A stretch of 47,154 bases of DNA from JBBQHM01 sp038323965 (GTDB lineage Bacteria > Verrucomicrobiota > Verrucomicrobiia > Chthoniobacterales > UBA10450): contig JBBQHM010000005.1 of NCBI GenBank assembly GCA_038323965.1, forward strand, positions 1 to 47,154. Reading direction: 5' to 3'. Every line of letters starts with the position of its first letter. The stretch's first letter is position 1. The position numbers and the translations under genes were made by a program. Below the pieces are notes generated by a model. It had not been told where the DNA came from, ran no database searches, and saw nothing but the letters and a program-made list of their open reading frames with translations. Positions 1 through 7,970 of this stretch are shown one piece after another.

Positions 1-314
1 GCATGTCGAGGATGGTTCGTTGGCCTCGTTAAAATCCGGACCAAAACAAATAAATGCAGATCACCAAGATCTCGCTCTCGCGGCTTAATTGACCGTGACA
101 TTTGGAGCTGGACGCCTGCTACGGCGCCAAATGAGGACAGCCGGCTAGTCGAACGGCGGAGTGACCGCGCTGAACGATGAAGGAATTTCGTGGTCGCTCG
201 GGAGTTGGCAGTGTGCCGGCGCAACGTTCGGCTCCTTAAATAAAGCACCGGATACACATGTAGATGTTTGCGCGGACCGCGACGAGGACAGGGGTTCAAC
301 TCCCCTCGCCTCCA
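1..314 (+). ncRNA. ssrA: tmRNA (transfer-messenger RNA), 5' end cut by the window edge
   Basis: Rescues stalled ribosomes and tags the unfinished peptide for proteolysis. The window opens inside the conserved GCATG-CGAGG region, followed by TTGGCCTCGTTAAAA, the same order as in E. coli ssrA. The tag reading frame starts at GCA 56-58 and ends at TAA 86-88, encoding ADHQDLALAA; with the uncoded alanine the tag is 11 residues and ends in the typical LALAA. The 3' end has a T arm (AGGGG 290-294, loop 295-301, CCCCT 302-306) and acceptor strand CGCCTCC 307-313 plus discriminator A314. CCA is not encoded (CTC follows). The 5' acceptor strand and start of the tRNA-like domain lie upstream of the window. 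Small ORFs called across this stretch are artefacts. Confidence 0.93.
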
Positions 315-482
315 CTCTTTTGCCTGCCGTGGCTGCTGCGCCATAGGCTTTGATATCCCCGCACTTTCGACGAAGGTAGCGCCGCTGCCGCGCGTTCGAT
401 CTCCGACGTGCTAACAACATGAACCCGTGATCAGCCCTTCCCAGAACGGATCGTGCATTGCCCGGGAAATGGTGAACGTCTC

Positions 483-2555
483 ATGAGCGAAATTTCAAAA
501 CCAGCCGCGCGCCGGACGCGACGCGCCGCGCGCATTCCGAAGGCATTATCCCTCCAGGATGAGAGAGATAAAACGGCCGGCGAGCTGATTATCGCGAACA
601 AGCAGCTTGCCTTTCAGCACGGGGAGAAAAAACAACGCGCGGCGGAGCTGATTACCGCGAATGAGGAACTGGTCTTTCAAAACGCGGAGAAAGAAAAGCG
701 CGCCGCAGAGCTGATTGTCGCCAATGCCGAACTCATCTTTCAGGATCTCGAGAAAGGGAAGCGCGCCGCGGAGCTCATCATCGCCAACAAGGAGCTCGTT
801 TTTCAGAACGCCGAGAAGGAAAAGCGGGCGGCCGAACTAATCGTCGCGAATAAGGAACTGATCTTTCAGGATCTCGAGAAAGGAAAACGCGCGGCCGAAC
901 TCCTGATCGCCAACAAGGAGCTGTTATTCCAAAACGCGGAGAAGGAAAAGCGCGCGGCCGAGTTGCTTATCGCCAACCAGGAGCTGGTCTTCCAGAACGC
1001 GGAAAAAGAAAAGCGCGCCGCTGATTTAAGCGAGAGCATGAAACTCGCGGAAGCGGCGAACCATGCGAAGGGCGAATTCCTGGCGAACATGAGTCACGAG
1101 ATTCGCACGCCGATGAACGGAGTCATCGGGATGACGGCGCTGCTGTTGGATACGGAGTTGAGCGAACAGCAACGCGAATTTGCCGACACCATCCGTACCA
1201 GCGGCGAAGCGTTGATGTCGATCATCAACAACATTCTCGATTTTTCGAAGATCGAGGCGGGCAAGCTGGAGCTGGAAATCCTGGATATTGATCTCGCGCA
1301 CATTCTGCAAGGCACCGTTGCTGTTCTGCGTCCGCAGGCCAAAGCGAAGGGGATCGAATTGCGTTCTTCGATCGCGGGCGATGTTCCTACTCATCTGCGC
1401 GGCGACGCCGGACGCCTCCGGCAGGTCCTGATTAATCTTCTCGGCAACGCGGTGAAGTTTACCGCGCAGGGAGGAATCAATGTCGAAGTCTCGTTAGACA
1501 ACGAAAGCGATGTCTTCGCAAATCTGCGATTCCGGGTCAGTGACACCGGCATTGCCATATCGGCCGAGCAGAAAAGCCGGCTCTTCCAGCCCTTCGAGCA
1601 GGCGGACGGATCGACTACGCGTCGCTACGGCGGGACTGGTCTTGGTCTCGCGATTTGTAAGGAATTGGTGACGAAGATGGGGGGCGAGATCGGATTGGAA
1701 AGTTCGTCCGAAACTGGGTCCACATTCTGGTTTGCGGTACCGTTATTGAAACGCCTCCATGCGGCCAAGCCGGCGATTTCGGTGGCGCGAACACAAATCT
1801 CCGGGAGCACTTCCGAGGCACCGACCACGGCACCTTTCTTTGAGCGATTCCGCATCCTCGTAGCCGAGGATAATATGGTAAACCAACGGGTGGCGGTGGC
1901 GCAGTTGAAAAGTCTAGGGTGCAGTTCTCCGGATGTGGTGGTGAATGGTCTCGAGGTCCTCGAGGCGCTTAAGCAAATTGACTACGACATTGTGCTGATG
2001 GATTGCCAGATGCCTGAGCTCGATGGCTATCAAGCAACGAGGCGCATCCGTGAAGCAGGCGGTCATCAGCCCTACATCATTGCGGTCACCGCAAATGCGA
2101 TGCAGGGAGATCGCGAGATGTGTCTTGCTACGGGAATGAACGGTTACGTGAGCAAACCAGTACGAACCGCTGCTCTCAAAACGGCCCTGGGCCGGGCCTG
2201 CGGAGTCGCCCAGCGCGAACCGATCGACACCGGGGTTGTCGCAAATTTACAATCTATCGAGTCCGACGGCATTCCGGGTCTCTATGAGGAGTTGATCCAG
2301 CTCTTCATGGACACGACGCCCGCGCTTCTGCAGCAATTGCGCACGCTCGTGAATGACCCCAAAAACCTCGCGACCGTGGCGCATTCGATCAAAGGTAGCT
2401 GCGGAAACTTCGGGGCGTTGCCCATGCAAATGCTATGTGAAGAACTGGTGACGCTCGGTCGAGCGGGCCACACCGCTGGAGCGGATCAGCTCATTGCGTC
2501 CATCGAACAGGAGTTTGAGCGAGTGTGCCAGGCTCTCGCCGAATCCCGTTCGTAA
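483..2555 (+). CDS. Hybrid sensor histidine kinase (coiled-coil repeats - HisKA - HATPase - REC - Hpt)
   Basis: Probable cytoplasmic phosphorelay kinase of 690 aa without a visible membrane segment. Residues 32-178 are seven head-to-tail 21-residue repeats (consensus AAELIIANKELVFQNAEKEKR shortened: AELI.ANKEL.FQ..EK.KR), i.e. a long helical/coiled-coil signalling rod. HisKA follows with MSHEIRTP and phospho-acceptor H205, then HATPase (N-box near 316, G-box GGTGLGLAI). The D-x-G box reads DTGIAI instead of the usual DTGIGI. A receiver domain carries phospho-acceptor D507 (LMDCQMPELDG), and a C-terminal Hpt domain carries H634 (AHSIKGSCGN). This is the BarA/ArcB-like three-step layout on one chain. 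ATG 483 is preferred; an in-frame upstream GTG at 453 would add 10 residues. No cognate output regulator is adjacent. The input signal is unknown. Confidence 0.93.
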   Translation: MSEISKPAARRTRRAARIPKALSLQDERDKTAGELIIANKQLAFQHGEKKQRAAELITANEELVFQNAEKEKRAAELIVANAELIFQDLEKGKRAAELIIANKELVFQNAEKEKRAAELIVANKELIFQDLEKGKRAAELLIANKELLFQNAEKEKRAAELLIANQELVFQNAEKEKRAADLSESMKLAEAANHAKGEFLANMSHEIRTPMNGVIGMTALLLDTELSEQQREFADTIRTSGEALMSIINNILDFSKIEAGKLELEILDIDLAHILQGTVAVLRPQAKAKGIELRSSIAGDVPTHLRGDAGRLRQVLINLLGNAVKFTAQGGINVEVSLDNESDVFANLRFRVSDTGIAISAEQKSRLFQPFEQADGSTTRRYGGTGLGLAICKELVTKMGGEIGLESSSETGSTFWFAVPLLKRLHAAKPAISVARTQISGSTSEAPTTAPFFERFRILVAEDNMVNQRVAVAQLKSLGCSSPDVVVNGLEVLEALKQIDYDIVLMDCQMPELDGYQATRRIREAGGHQPYIIAVTANAMQGDREMCLATGMNGYVSKPVRTAALKTALGRACGVAQREPIDTGVVANLQSIESDGIPGLYEELIQLFMDTTPALLQQLRTLVNDPKNLATVAHSIKGSCGNFGALPMQMLCEELVTLGRAGHTAGADQLIASIEQEFERVCQALAESRS
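576..1016 (+). repeat. Seven tandem 63-bp coding repeats
   Basis: Seven copies of a 63-bp unit run without gaps inside the histidine kinase, starting at 576, 639, 702, 765, 828, 891 and 954, with a degenerate eighth start at 1017. Each unit encodes 21 residues (three heptads). Units 3 and 5 end FQDLEKGKR while 2, 4, 6 and 7 end FQNAEKEKR, so a 126-bp higher-order period is visible. The reading frame is preserved throughout. Confidence 0.92.
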
Positions 2556-2623
2556 ATTCGCGTAGCGCCCGCGTAGTTCGAATTTAAAAACGTCAGCGCG
2601 AATTTTTGAATCGCATTCTTGGG

Positions 2624-2646
2624 GCCGGGCGGATATCTAACCCGGC
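2624..2646. other. GC hairpin downstream of the kinase gene
   Basis: GCCGGG and CCCGGC arms separated by about 11 nt lie roughly 70 bases after the kinase stop codon. There is no U-tract, so termination is only possible, not shown. The remaining 2556-2784 gap holds AT-rich stretches that may include the promoter of the next gene; I see no clear -35/-10 pair. Confidence 0.3.
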
Positions 2647-2784
2647 TCAGATTCTCTGTGATTTTCCTTTGTAGGATGGCGGGAACGAAAATAAACCTTC
2701 CCAGTTAAGCAAGATTGATGCTATAAAAACCATCACTGCCATATTCTTTCGTAAATCAATCAAGTGTCGGTCGCCTCTAACTAT

Positions 2785-3228
2785 ATGAATTTTCGCCTTA
2801 TTCGGAACGCCGCCATCTGCCTCGTCATCGCCGTGAGTTGCTACGCCCTCGGGGCCTGCCGGCAGGCGGTGGTCCTTGCTCCCGGTGAGAGCGATCTCGT
2901 CGTGCTCAACGGATGCGTGGTATCCGCGTGTAATTATTTCGCGGCGGTGAAGACGCAGCACAGTTTGGAAAAGAATTTCTGGGCGAAAATTCTGTTGGTT
3001 CGTTATTCTAACCATCCCGCGGGTCACGCCTATTGCGTCTGGGAAACCGACGGCACGGTTTACGGTTACGATCGCAACGCCGGGGCTTTTCCAATTCCAG
3101 TCTACACCCGCGATCCCAATTCCATCGCGATCATTCTTGCGGAAGAGCTGTCAAAACACCTCGGCGATTCACTTGCCGTAGCGCGCGCTGAATTTGTGCA
3201 GCCGTCGCAGAAGGTCGCGAAGTTCTAG
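2785..3228 (+). CDS. Putative lipoprotein with a Cys-His-Asp arrangement, unknown function
   Basis: 147 aa from ATG 2785 (an in-frame start at 2764 would place charged residues ahead of the signal sequence and is less likely). Residues 4-24 form a signal peptide ending L-G-A-C, a plausible lipobox with lipidated C25. The mature part has C44 and C49 (NGCVVSACNYF), H81 in HAYCVW and D96 in YGYDRN. This order recalls bacterial transglutaminase-like or papain-like cysteine peptidases, where Cys, His and Asp follow each other in the chain. That is inference from spacing only; I do not recognise the family. It stands alone between the kinase and a basic protein, followed by a strong hairpin. Confidence 0.7.
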   Translation: MNFRLIRNAAICLVIAVSCYALGACRQAVVLAPGESDLVVLNGCVVSACNYFAAVKTQHSLEKNFWAKILLVRYSNHPAGHAYCVWETDGTVYGYDRNAGAFPIPVYTRDPNSIAIILAEELSKHLGDSLAVARAEFVQPSQKVAKF

Positions 3229-3249
3229 ACGCCATCGCCGTACAAGTAG

Positions 3250-3273
3250 AGCGCGACCATCACTGGTCGCGCT
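3250..3273. repeat. Perfect 10-bp hairpin, REP- or terminator-like
   Basis: AGCGCGACCA (3250-3259), loop TCAC, TGGTCGCGCT (3264-3273) is a perfect inverted repeat 22 bases after the lipoprotein stop. It is not followed by a T run, so it may be a REP-like element or mRNA stabiliser rather than an intrinsic terminator. The rest of 3229-3504 shows no gene I can support. Confidence 0.55.
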
Positions 3274-3504
3274 GCGAAAGCCATAGGAACGTACCGTGAC
3301 TTTTATATTTAGTGAGTGAGTTCCTGGATCGCGGTATTCCTCCAAGCAACACGTGTGCCAAAAGGTTGCGCATAAATTTCTGATGCGCGCGAATAGCGCT
3401 CGCCAATTACGTCGCGATCCGACGCTGCGCCATTCTTAATTCGCGCCGATGCGTTCTGATCGTGAGAGAACCGGATGTGCGGTGACCTGCGATTGGTTTG
3501 TGTT

Positions 3505-3819
3505 ATGGCCACTCGAAAAACAGCTAGTAAATCGACCGGAAAAAAAGCGACAAAAGCCGCCAGCAGGAAGACCACGAAGCGCGGAACCGCTCGCAAGACC
3601 AGCAAGCGCACGCTAATCGAACCGCACAAAGGCGATCGTCGCTATGTGCGTCGGAACAAGAAGGGTGAGTTCAAAACTGAAGTGAATGTTGGGCGTTCGC
3701 TTGCAGCCGATCGCCGTCGTAAGTCGAAGACGAAAGTCGCGAAAGGACAGGGAGATCGTGGCGATGCAAGTGGCGGAGGCATCACCGGCGTGGTGCGCAG
3801 AATCTTGAAGAAAATTTAA
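3505..3819 (+). CDS. Small basic histone-like protein
   Basis: 104 aa from ATG 3505. The first 36 residues are a Lys/Ala/Thr/Arg/Ser-rich tail (KKATKAASRKTTKRGTARK) like the C-terminal tails of histone H1 or chlamydial Hc1. They are followed by a more structured block (PHKGDRRYVRRNKKGEF, then GRSLAADRRRKSKTKV and GQGDRGD) that resembles small conserved bacterial proteins of unknown function. Nucleic-acid binding is a likely role given the charge, but this is inference. The upstream in-frame start at 3475 adds a non-basic leader and is less likely. It has no operon partner. Confidence 0.7.
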   Translation: MATRKTASKSTGKKATKAASRKTTKRGTARKTSKRTLIEPHKGDRRYVRRNKKGEFKTEVNVGRSLAADRRRKSKTKVAKGQGDRGDASGGGITGVVRRILKKI

Positions 3820-4030
3820 GGCGCGATTATCCGCGGTGGGTTCAGGAGCTCGCTGTCGGATGCTGGGGAGCGCGGACATCGCAGAGCTGCTGCCCGAGGC
3901 TGCAACAGACGCAGAAGGGATTATGCGCAGGGATCGACGCGTGCAAAAATCCCGGCTGGTCGCGTGATCAACTTCCTCCCGCTCCGTGAGCTGAAGGAAC
4001 GGGCAAACGCGATTCGATCGCGGCGTTAGG

Positions 4031-4050
4031 CACGCCGATTTTAAGGCGTG
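4031..4050 (-). terminator. Possible weak terminator hairpin
   Basis: CACGCC / GGCGTG arms around GATTTTAA lie directly after the stop codon of the minus-strand gene ending at 4053. The stem is only 6 bp and no long U-tract follows. I see no gene in the rest of 3820-4052. Confidence 0.3.
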
Positions 4051-4052
4051 TT

Positions 4053-4412
4053 CTAAAGGGCCGCCGCCGCTGCTTTCGCAAGGGCTCGCTGATCCCATTC
4101 CGCGCGCAGCACCTTCATTTCCGCGCTTAGCGCCTGGAGACGAGGAGCAACACCTTTATATTTTTTCGTCGTTCCCTGGACGGTGCGGTTGACTGCGCCC
4201 TGGCTAACAAGGCCTTGTAGTTTTTCATACGCGCGCAGCCGCAGCATTTCTTCGCCGCCGCTGGCAGCGTTCCTCTCCCGGAGGTTCAGTAAGATGATGT
4301 CGAAGAGGGGTTTAAACTCGAACGACGTTTTGCACGAAAGAACAGCTACTAGCTCTTCGGTGATGTTGTCGGGCGCACGACGGGAAAAAGAAGCGCCGGA
4401 TGGTTTAGCCAT
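4053..4412 (-). CDS. Conserved-looking hypothetical protein
   Basis: 119 aa, soluble and probably helical. It contains a central basic segment (TTKKYKGVAPRLQAL) and an Ala-rich C-terminus (LAKAAAAAL). No signal peptide or membrane segment is seen. The family is not recognised. It lies 50 bases downstream of msrA on the same strand, so co-transcription is possible. The competing ORF on the same strand at 3613-4098 overlaps it partly and has a composition typical of a shadow frame. Confidence 0.6.
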   Translation of the reverse strand: MAKPSGASFSRRAPDNITEELVAVLSCKTSFEFKPLFDIILLNLRERNAASGGEEMLRLRAYEKLQGLVSQGAVNRTVQGTTKKYKGVAPRLQALSAEMKVLRAEWDQRALAKAAAAAL

Positions 4413-4462
4413 GAGTAACTATACCACAATTTCTGGAAATCGCCGCTTGGAAGTGGCTTCCG

Positions 4463-5083
4463 CTACTCTTTGTCGCCCCACTTCTTTTTTTCGAAGGTTT
4501 TGCGGCCCGAGCCTTCCTCAAACGCTTCGAAACGGTCGGTATTAGTCTGGTAATACTTCTGGTGGTATTCCTCAGCGGGCCAAAACTTCATTGCCGGCAG
4601 AATCTCAGTAACGATTGGTTTATCGAAGCGCCCGGATTTCCCGAGTTTCGCCTTGGAGGCTTCGGCAATTTTCCGCTCGTCATCGTTCATCACAAAGATC
4701 GCAGCCCGGTAGCTCGGTCCGATATCGGTAAACTGTCCGTCCGCTTGCGTGGGATTAATCTGGCGCCAATAGACATCGAGCAGCTGATCGAACGAAGTTT
4801 TCGATGGGTCGTAGGTGATCTCGATCGATTCCCGGTATTGTGTTTTCTCGGTGCCGACGAGTTGATAGGTAGGGTTTGGCTCCGTGCCGCCGGAATAGCC
4901 AACGACGGTTTTCATCACTCCCGGTGCCTTATCGAAGGCGGGTTGAATGCACCAGAAGCAGCCGCCGGCCAGGACCGCAGTTTTCGTCGTTGCGGTCTGC
5001 GGTTCCCCCGCGGATAGATGCGTCAACGGCGCTATGGAAAATAACAGAAGTGAGGCCAGGAGGGCCGGCGAGCGGAGGTTCAT
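4463..5083 (-). CDS. msrA: Peptide methionine sulfoxide reductase MsrA, exported
   Basis: Reduces methionine-(S)-sulfoxide in oxidised proteins. 206 aa. Residues 1-25 look like a cleavable signal peptide (LLASLLLFSIAPLTHLSAG), implying a periplasmic enzyme. The catalytic GGCFWC motif gives nucleophile C42, followed by the usual GYSGG, YRSAI-type (YRAAIF) and YHQKYY elements. No C-terminal resolving cysteine is visible, so recycling would depend on C45 or an external thiol. MsrB is neither fused nor adjacent. Divergent from trmB, with a 47-bp shared upstream region. Confidence 0.95.
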   Translation of the reverse strand: MNLRSPALLASLLLFSIAPLTHLSAGEPQTATTKTAVLAGGCFWCIQPAFDKAPGVMKTVVGYSGGTEPNPTYQLVGTEKTQYRESIEITYDPSKTSFDQLLDVYWRQINPTQADGQFTDIGPSYRAAIFVMNDDERKIAEASKAKLGKSGRFDKPIVTEILPAMKFWPAEEYHQKYYQTNTDRFEAFEEGSGRKTFEKKKWGDKE

Positions 5084-5130
5084 AGCGGTTAGATTGTTCT
5101 CAGCGCGATTCGTTTCAAAATAGCTGACAG

Positions 5131-5766
5131 ATGCAACTGCCCGCGATCACGGATGCCCTGGATTTCCGCGAAATGTTTGGCGGCGAAGCTCCGCTCGAAG
5201 TCGACCTGGGCTGCGGCGACGGCGCGTTCATCGCCGGGATGGCTTGCCGTTTTCCGGCACGTCACTTTCTCGGAATCGAGCGACTTAGAGGACGGGTCGA
5301 GTCAACGCAGAAGAAAATCACCTCCCAGCGGCTAATTAATGCGCGGGTGCTGCGGGCCGAGACGCGCCAATTTGTCGAACAGTTGCTGCCGAAGGAAAGT
5401 GTCTTTGCCTTTCACCTTCTCTTCCCTGATCCGTGGCCTAAACGCCGCCATCAGTCGCGACGTATCGTAACCCCGACCTTCATCGAACTTTTATTTACTA
5501 CGCTTGTTCCCGCAGGGTTGCTCCACGTTGCGACAGACCAGCAGGACTACTTCAAAGCATGTGTGCAAATCATCGAAAGCGGTAAGGGCTTCGCGAGCTG
5601 CGACGGTGAGATTGAGTTCCCAGTCACGACGTTCGAGCGACATTTTCGAGACCGGCCGGTCCCGATCTATCGCTTGTTGATGCGGAAGATTTCGCCCGTG
5701 ACGAACGTCTGCGCTTCCCAGCCGGCGTCACCGATCCGCAGTTCTATGCTGCCCGTTTCGTCCTGA
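5131..5766 (+). CDS. trmB: tRNA (guanine-N7-)-methyltransferase TrmB
   Basis: Makes m7G46 in the variable loop of tRNA using S-adenosylmethionine. 211 aa. The SAM site reads EVDLGCGDGAF near residue 25 and the family hallmark PDPWPKRRH follows near residue 105, then a VATDQQDYF segment. The conserved core ends at IYRLLMRK; the last 25 or so residues look non-conserved and are read through the antisense 3' end of comEC. A 100-bp convergent overlap results (5667-5766). The start ATG 5131 gives a slightly short N-terminus but no better upstream start is seen. Confidence 0.92.
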   Translation: MQLPAITDALDFREMFGGEAPLEVDLGCGDGAFIAGMACRFPARHFLGIERLRGRVESTQKKITSQRLINARVLRAETRQFVEQLLPKESVFAFHLLFPDPWPKRRHQSRRIVTPTFIELLFTTLVPAGLLHVATDQQDYFKACVQIIESGKGFASCDGEIEFPVTTFERHFRDRPVPIYRLLMRKISPVTNVCASQPASPIRSSMLPVSS

Positions 5767-7946
5767 CGAAAAAGGCGTATTCCGCGACTCTCTACCCATT
5801 CCGCCCACGCGTCGTTAATGCGTTCCGCTGGTGGGAAATCGCGCGATGTCGCGATGATCAGGCGCGGTTTTACCGCTTCGATGAAGGGCTGCGAACCAGA
5901 ACTTTCCGAATGGTGCTGACCTTTCACGAGAATATCGGCATGAAGATCAACCGCGCTCGAGATTAGCGCTTCTTCGGTTGCGAGCCCGCTGTCAGACATC
6001 ATCAGAATGCGTGCACCTTTCGTTTCCATCATCAGGACGACCGCGGCGTCATCCGCGGAGCTGGCGTCTGAATTAGGCGGCGGGAATAATATTTTGGCAC
6101 GAACTCCGCGCGCGAGCGGCCATTCGTCACCGGCCATGATCGAACGGACAGGTTGTGCATTCTGGCGAAAAAGCTCTCGCAAATGTTTATGGACGGAGGA
6201 ACGGTCGCGCGCCGCATTATCCATTACGATCCGCGTAGGAAAATCTGCCAGCAGAGGCTCAGTTCCGCCGACATGTTTGGCATCTCCATGTGTCAGGAGC
6301 AGACCGTCCAGATGATTCACGCCCGAGAAGTGGAGGTATTCGCGCAGGCTGCGGTTGTATCCGCGTTGCCCGCCACAATCGAATAGCCAATTCGCCCGCG
6401 AGCTGTGCAGATGGACGACGCTACCAGTCCCGGCATCGAGAACCGTAATTTTGGTTATGCCGACATCGTGCCAGGAAGATCGTGCTAAATACAAATGCCC
6501 GGCCGGAATGAGCGAGAAGAGGTGGACTAATGCCAATATACTCTTCGTTAGGAGCCAGTTGGCGTTGTTGAACACAAGCGCGAGCGCGGCGGACAGTGGA
6601 GTTGTAAGCAAAGATAGAGTTCCGACTGCGAGGACGAAGTAGGCAATCGGAACCACTGCCAGGTTTGCGAACAGTGAAATCGGAGTGATGAGATGGTAAT
6701 ACCAGAAAATAAGCGGGAGTGAGCCGATCCAGGCGGCGAACGAAACCGCGAGACCACCTGAAATAAAATCCGTCACGGAAACGCCGACCCTACGCGTCCG
6801 GCTGAACAATTGGCGGGGAAGAAACGGATCCGGCGCGAACAATCTCTTGAGCTGCCGGTAGAGAGGATCGGCGACGAGTAAAATAGTACCGACGACGGCG
6901 AAGGAAAGTTGGAAGCCGCTGGCGAAAAGTTCGTTGGTGTCCCAGCAGAGAATGCCGAAGGCGGCGGCGGCGAGACTGTTCATCGCGAAGACGCGCCGCT
7001 CGACAAAAAATCCCGCAAGCAACGCCGCGCTCATCACCGCGGCGCGAATACTCGATACATGCAGACCAGTGATCGCCGCATAAAAAAGTAGCAGCGGAAT
7101 AATCAATGCGATGGCCCCCCGCCGCCGTACGCGTGCGACCGATGCAATTGTCCAGAGGAGCCGCGCAACTATTCCCACATGCAATCCGGCCACGGCAAAC
7201 AGATGTAGCGTTCCCGTCTGTTGAAACGGCTCTTCGATATCGTCCTGCGTTTGGTGCCGAAGTCCGAGCGTCATACCGCAGATCGCATTCTGCACGTCAG
7301 GCGAATCATCCAGCCCGCGCGTCAGTGCGCGTTGCATCCACGCGCGAGATTTGTGCGCGGCTTGCAGCACTCGATTTCCTCCACCGTGTCGAATCAGCGT
7401 CCCATTTTCCGGATAGCGTACGAATAGCGATCGCCTCACGTCGCGTCGCGCCAGAAAGGTGCGCATGTCGAATTCCCCCGGATTCCGGGGCGGCATGATT
7501 GGCTCGACGATTCCGGTAAGTTGCAATTCATCACCGAATTGAACTTCGCCGCGCCAGCGCACGGAGACGACCGCGCGCATCGGATCTGTGTGTCCCTCAA
7601 GCTCAAGTGAGGTGAGCTGAAATAGAAATGTCGAGAAGCCGTTTGCCTCGACTTTCGGCTCGGTAACCACCGCACCTCTAGCCGTGATGGTCCGCGCGCG
7701 ATCGCCCAATCGTTGCACCAGGCGCAGTCCTGGACTGTCGAGAATTGCGACACTATGCAGCAGAAAAAACCCCGCGATCACGGTGGCATGGGTCACAGCA
7801 ACTACCGGCCGGACTAATGACGCAAGAGCTAGCGCGCTGAGTGCGATCCACAACGGCATCGAGGCATTCGGAAACCAATCCGCGATCGCGATCCCGGCCG
7901 ATGCCGCGAGTACCAATCCAATCATCGGCTGACGCGGCAGAGTCAT
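5667..7946 (-). CDS. comEC: ComEC/Rec2-type DNA internalisation protein
   Basis: Inner-membrane channel for single-stranded DNA uptake in natural transformation. 759 aa. It has N-terminal hydrophobic segments with a soluble OB-like region (DUF4131 type), a multi-TM Competence domain starting near the motif FAVAGLHVGIVARL, and a C-terminal metallo-beta-lactamase domain (VLDAGTGSVV, LTHGDAKHVGG, GHHSE-like GQHHSES). The metal motif normally reads H-x-D-x-D-H; here the second Asp is Lys (HGDAKH, around 6270-6290), which may weaken nuclease activity. It follows the cyclo-ligase gene by 24 bp on the same strand. No other competence gene is in the window. Confidence 0.93.
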   Translation of the reverse strand: MTLPRQPMIGLVLAASAGIAIADWFPNASMPLWIALSALALASLVRPVVAVTHATVIAGFFLLHSVAILDSPGLRLVQRLGDRARTITARGAVVTEPKVEANGFSTFLFQLTSLELEGHTDPMRAVVSVRWRGEVQFGDELQLTGIVEPIMPPRNPGEFDMRTFLARRDVRRSLFVRYPENGTLIRHGGGNRVLQAAHKSRAWMQRALTRGLDDSPDVQNAICGMTLGLRHQTQDDIEEPFQQTGTLHLFAVAGLHVGIVARLLWTIASVARVRRRGAIALIIPLLLFYAAITGLHVSSIRAAVMSAALLAGFFVERRVFAMNSLAAAAFGILCWDTNELFASGFQLSFAVVGTILLVADPLYRQLKRLFAPDPFLPRQLFSRTRRVGVSVTDFISGGLAVSFAAWIGSLPLIFWYYHLITPISLFANLAVVPIAYFVLAVGTLSLLTTPLSAALALVFNNANWLLTKSILALVHLFSLIPAGHLYLARSSWHDVGITKITVLDAGTGSVVHLHSSRANWLFDCGGQRGYNRSLREYLHFSGVNHLDGLLLTHGDAKHVGGTEPLLADFPTRIVMDNAARDRSSVHKHLRELFRQNAQPVRSIMAGDEWPLARGVRAKILFPPPNSDASSADDAAVVLMMETKGARILMMSDSGLATEEALISSAVDLHADILVKGQHHSESSGSQPFIEAVKPRLIIATSRDFPPAERINDAWAEWVESRGIRLFRQDETGSIELRIGDAGWEAQTFVTGEIFRINKR

Positions 7947-7970
7947 GGGAAAGGCGCCCGCAAATGCTCG

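Noticed and set aside
145..420. Small ORFs on both strands over the tmRNA
   Set aside because: They lie in the tmRNA gene and its flank; the RNA features explain the sequence.
576..1016. CRISPR-like or satellite array
   Set aside because: The 63-bp units are gapless, without spacers, and in frame as protein heptads.
3613..4098. 161-codon minus-strand ORF
   Set aside because: It overlaps the histone-like gene in antisense and the end of the 4053-4412 gene; composition is shadow-like.
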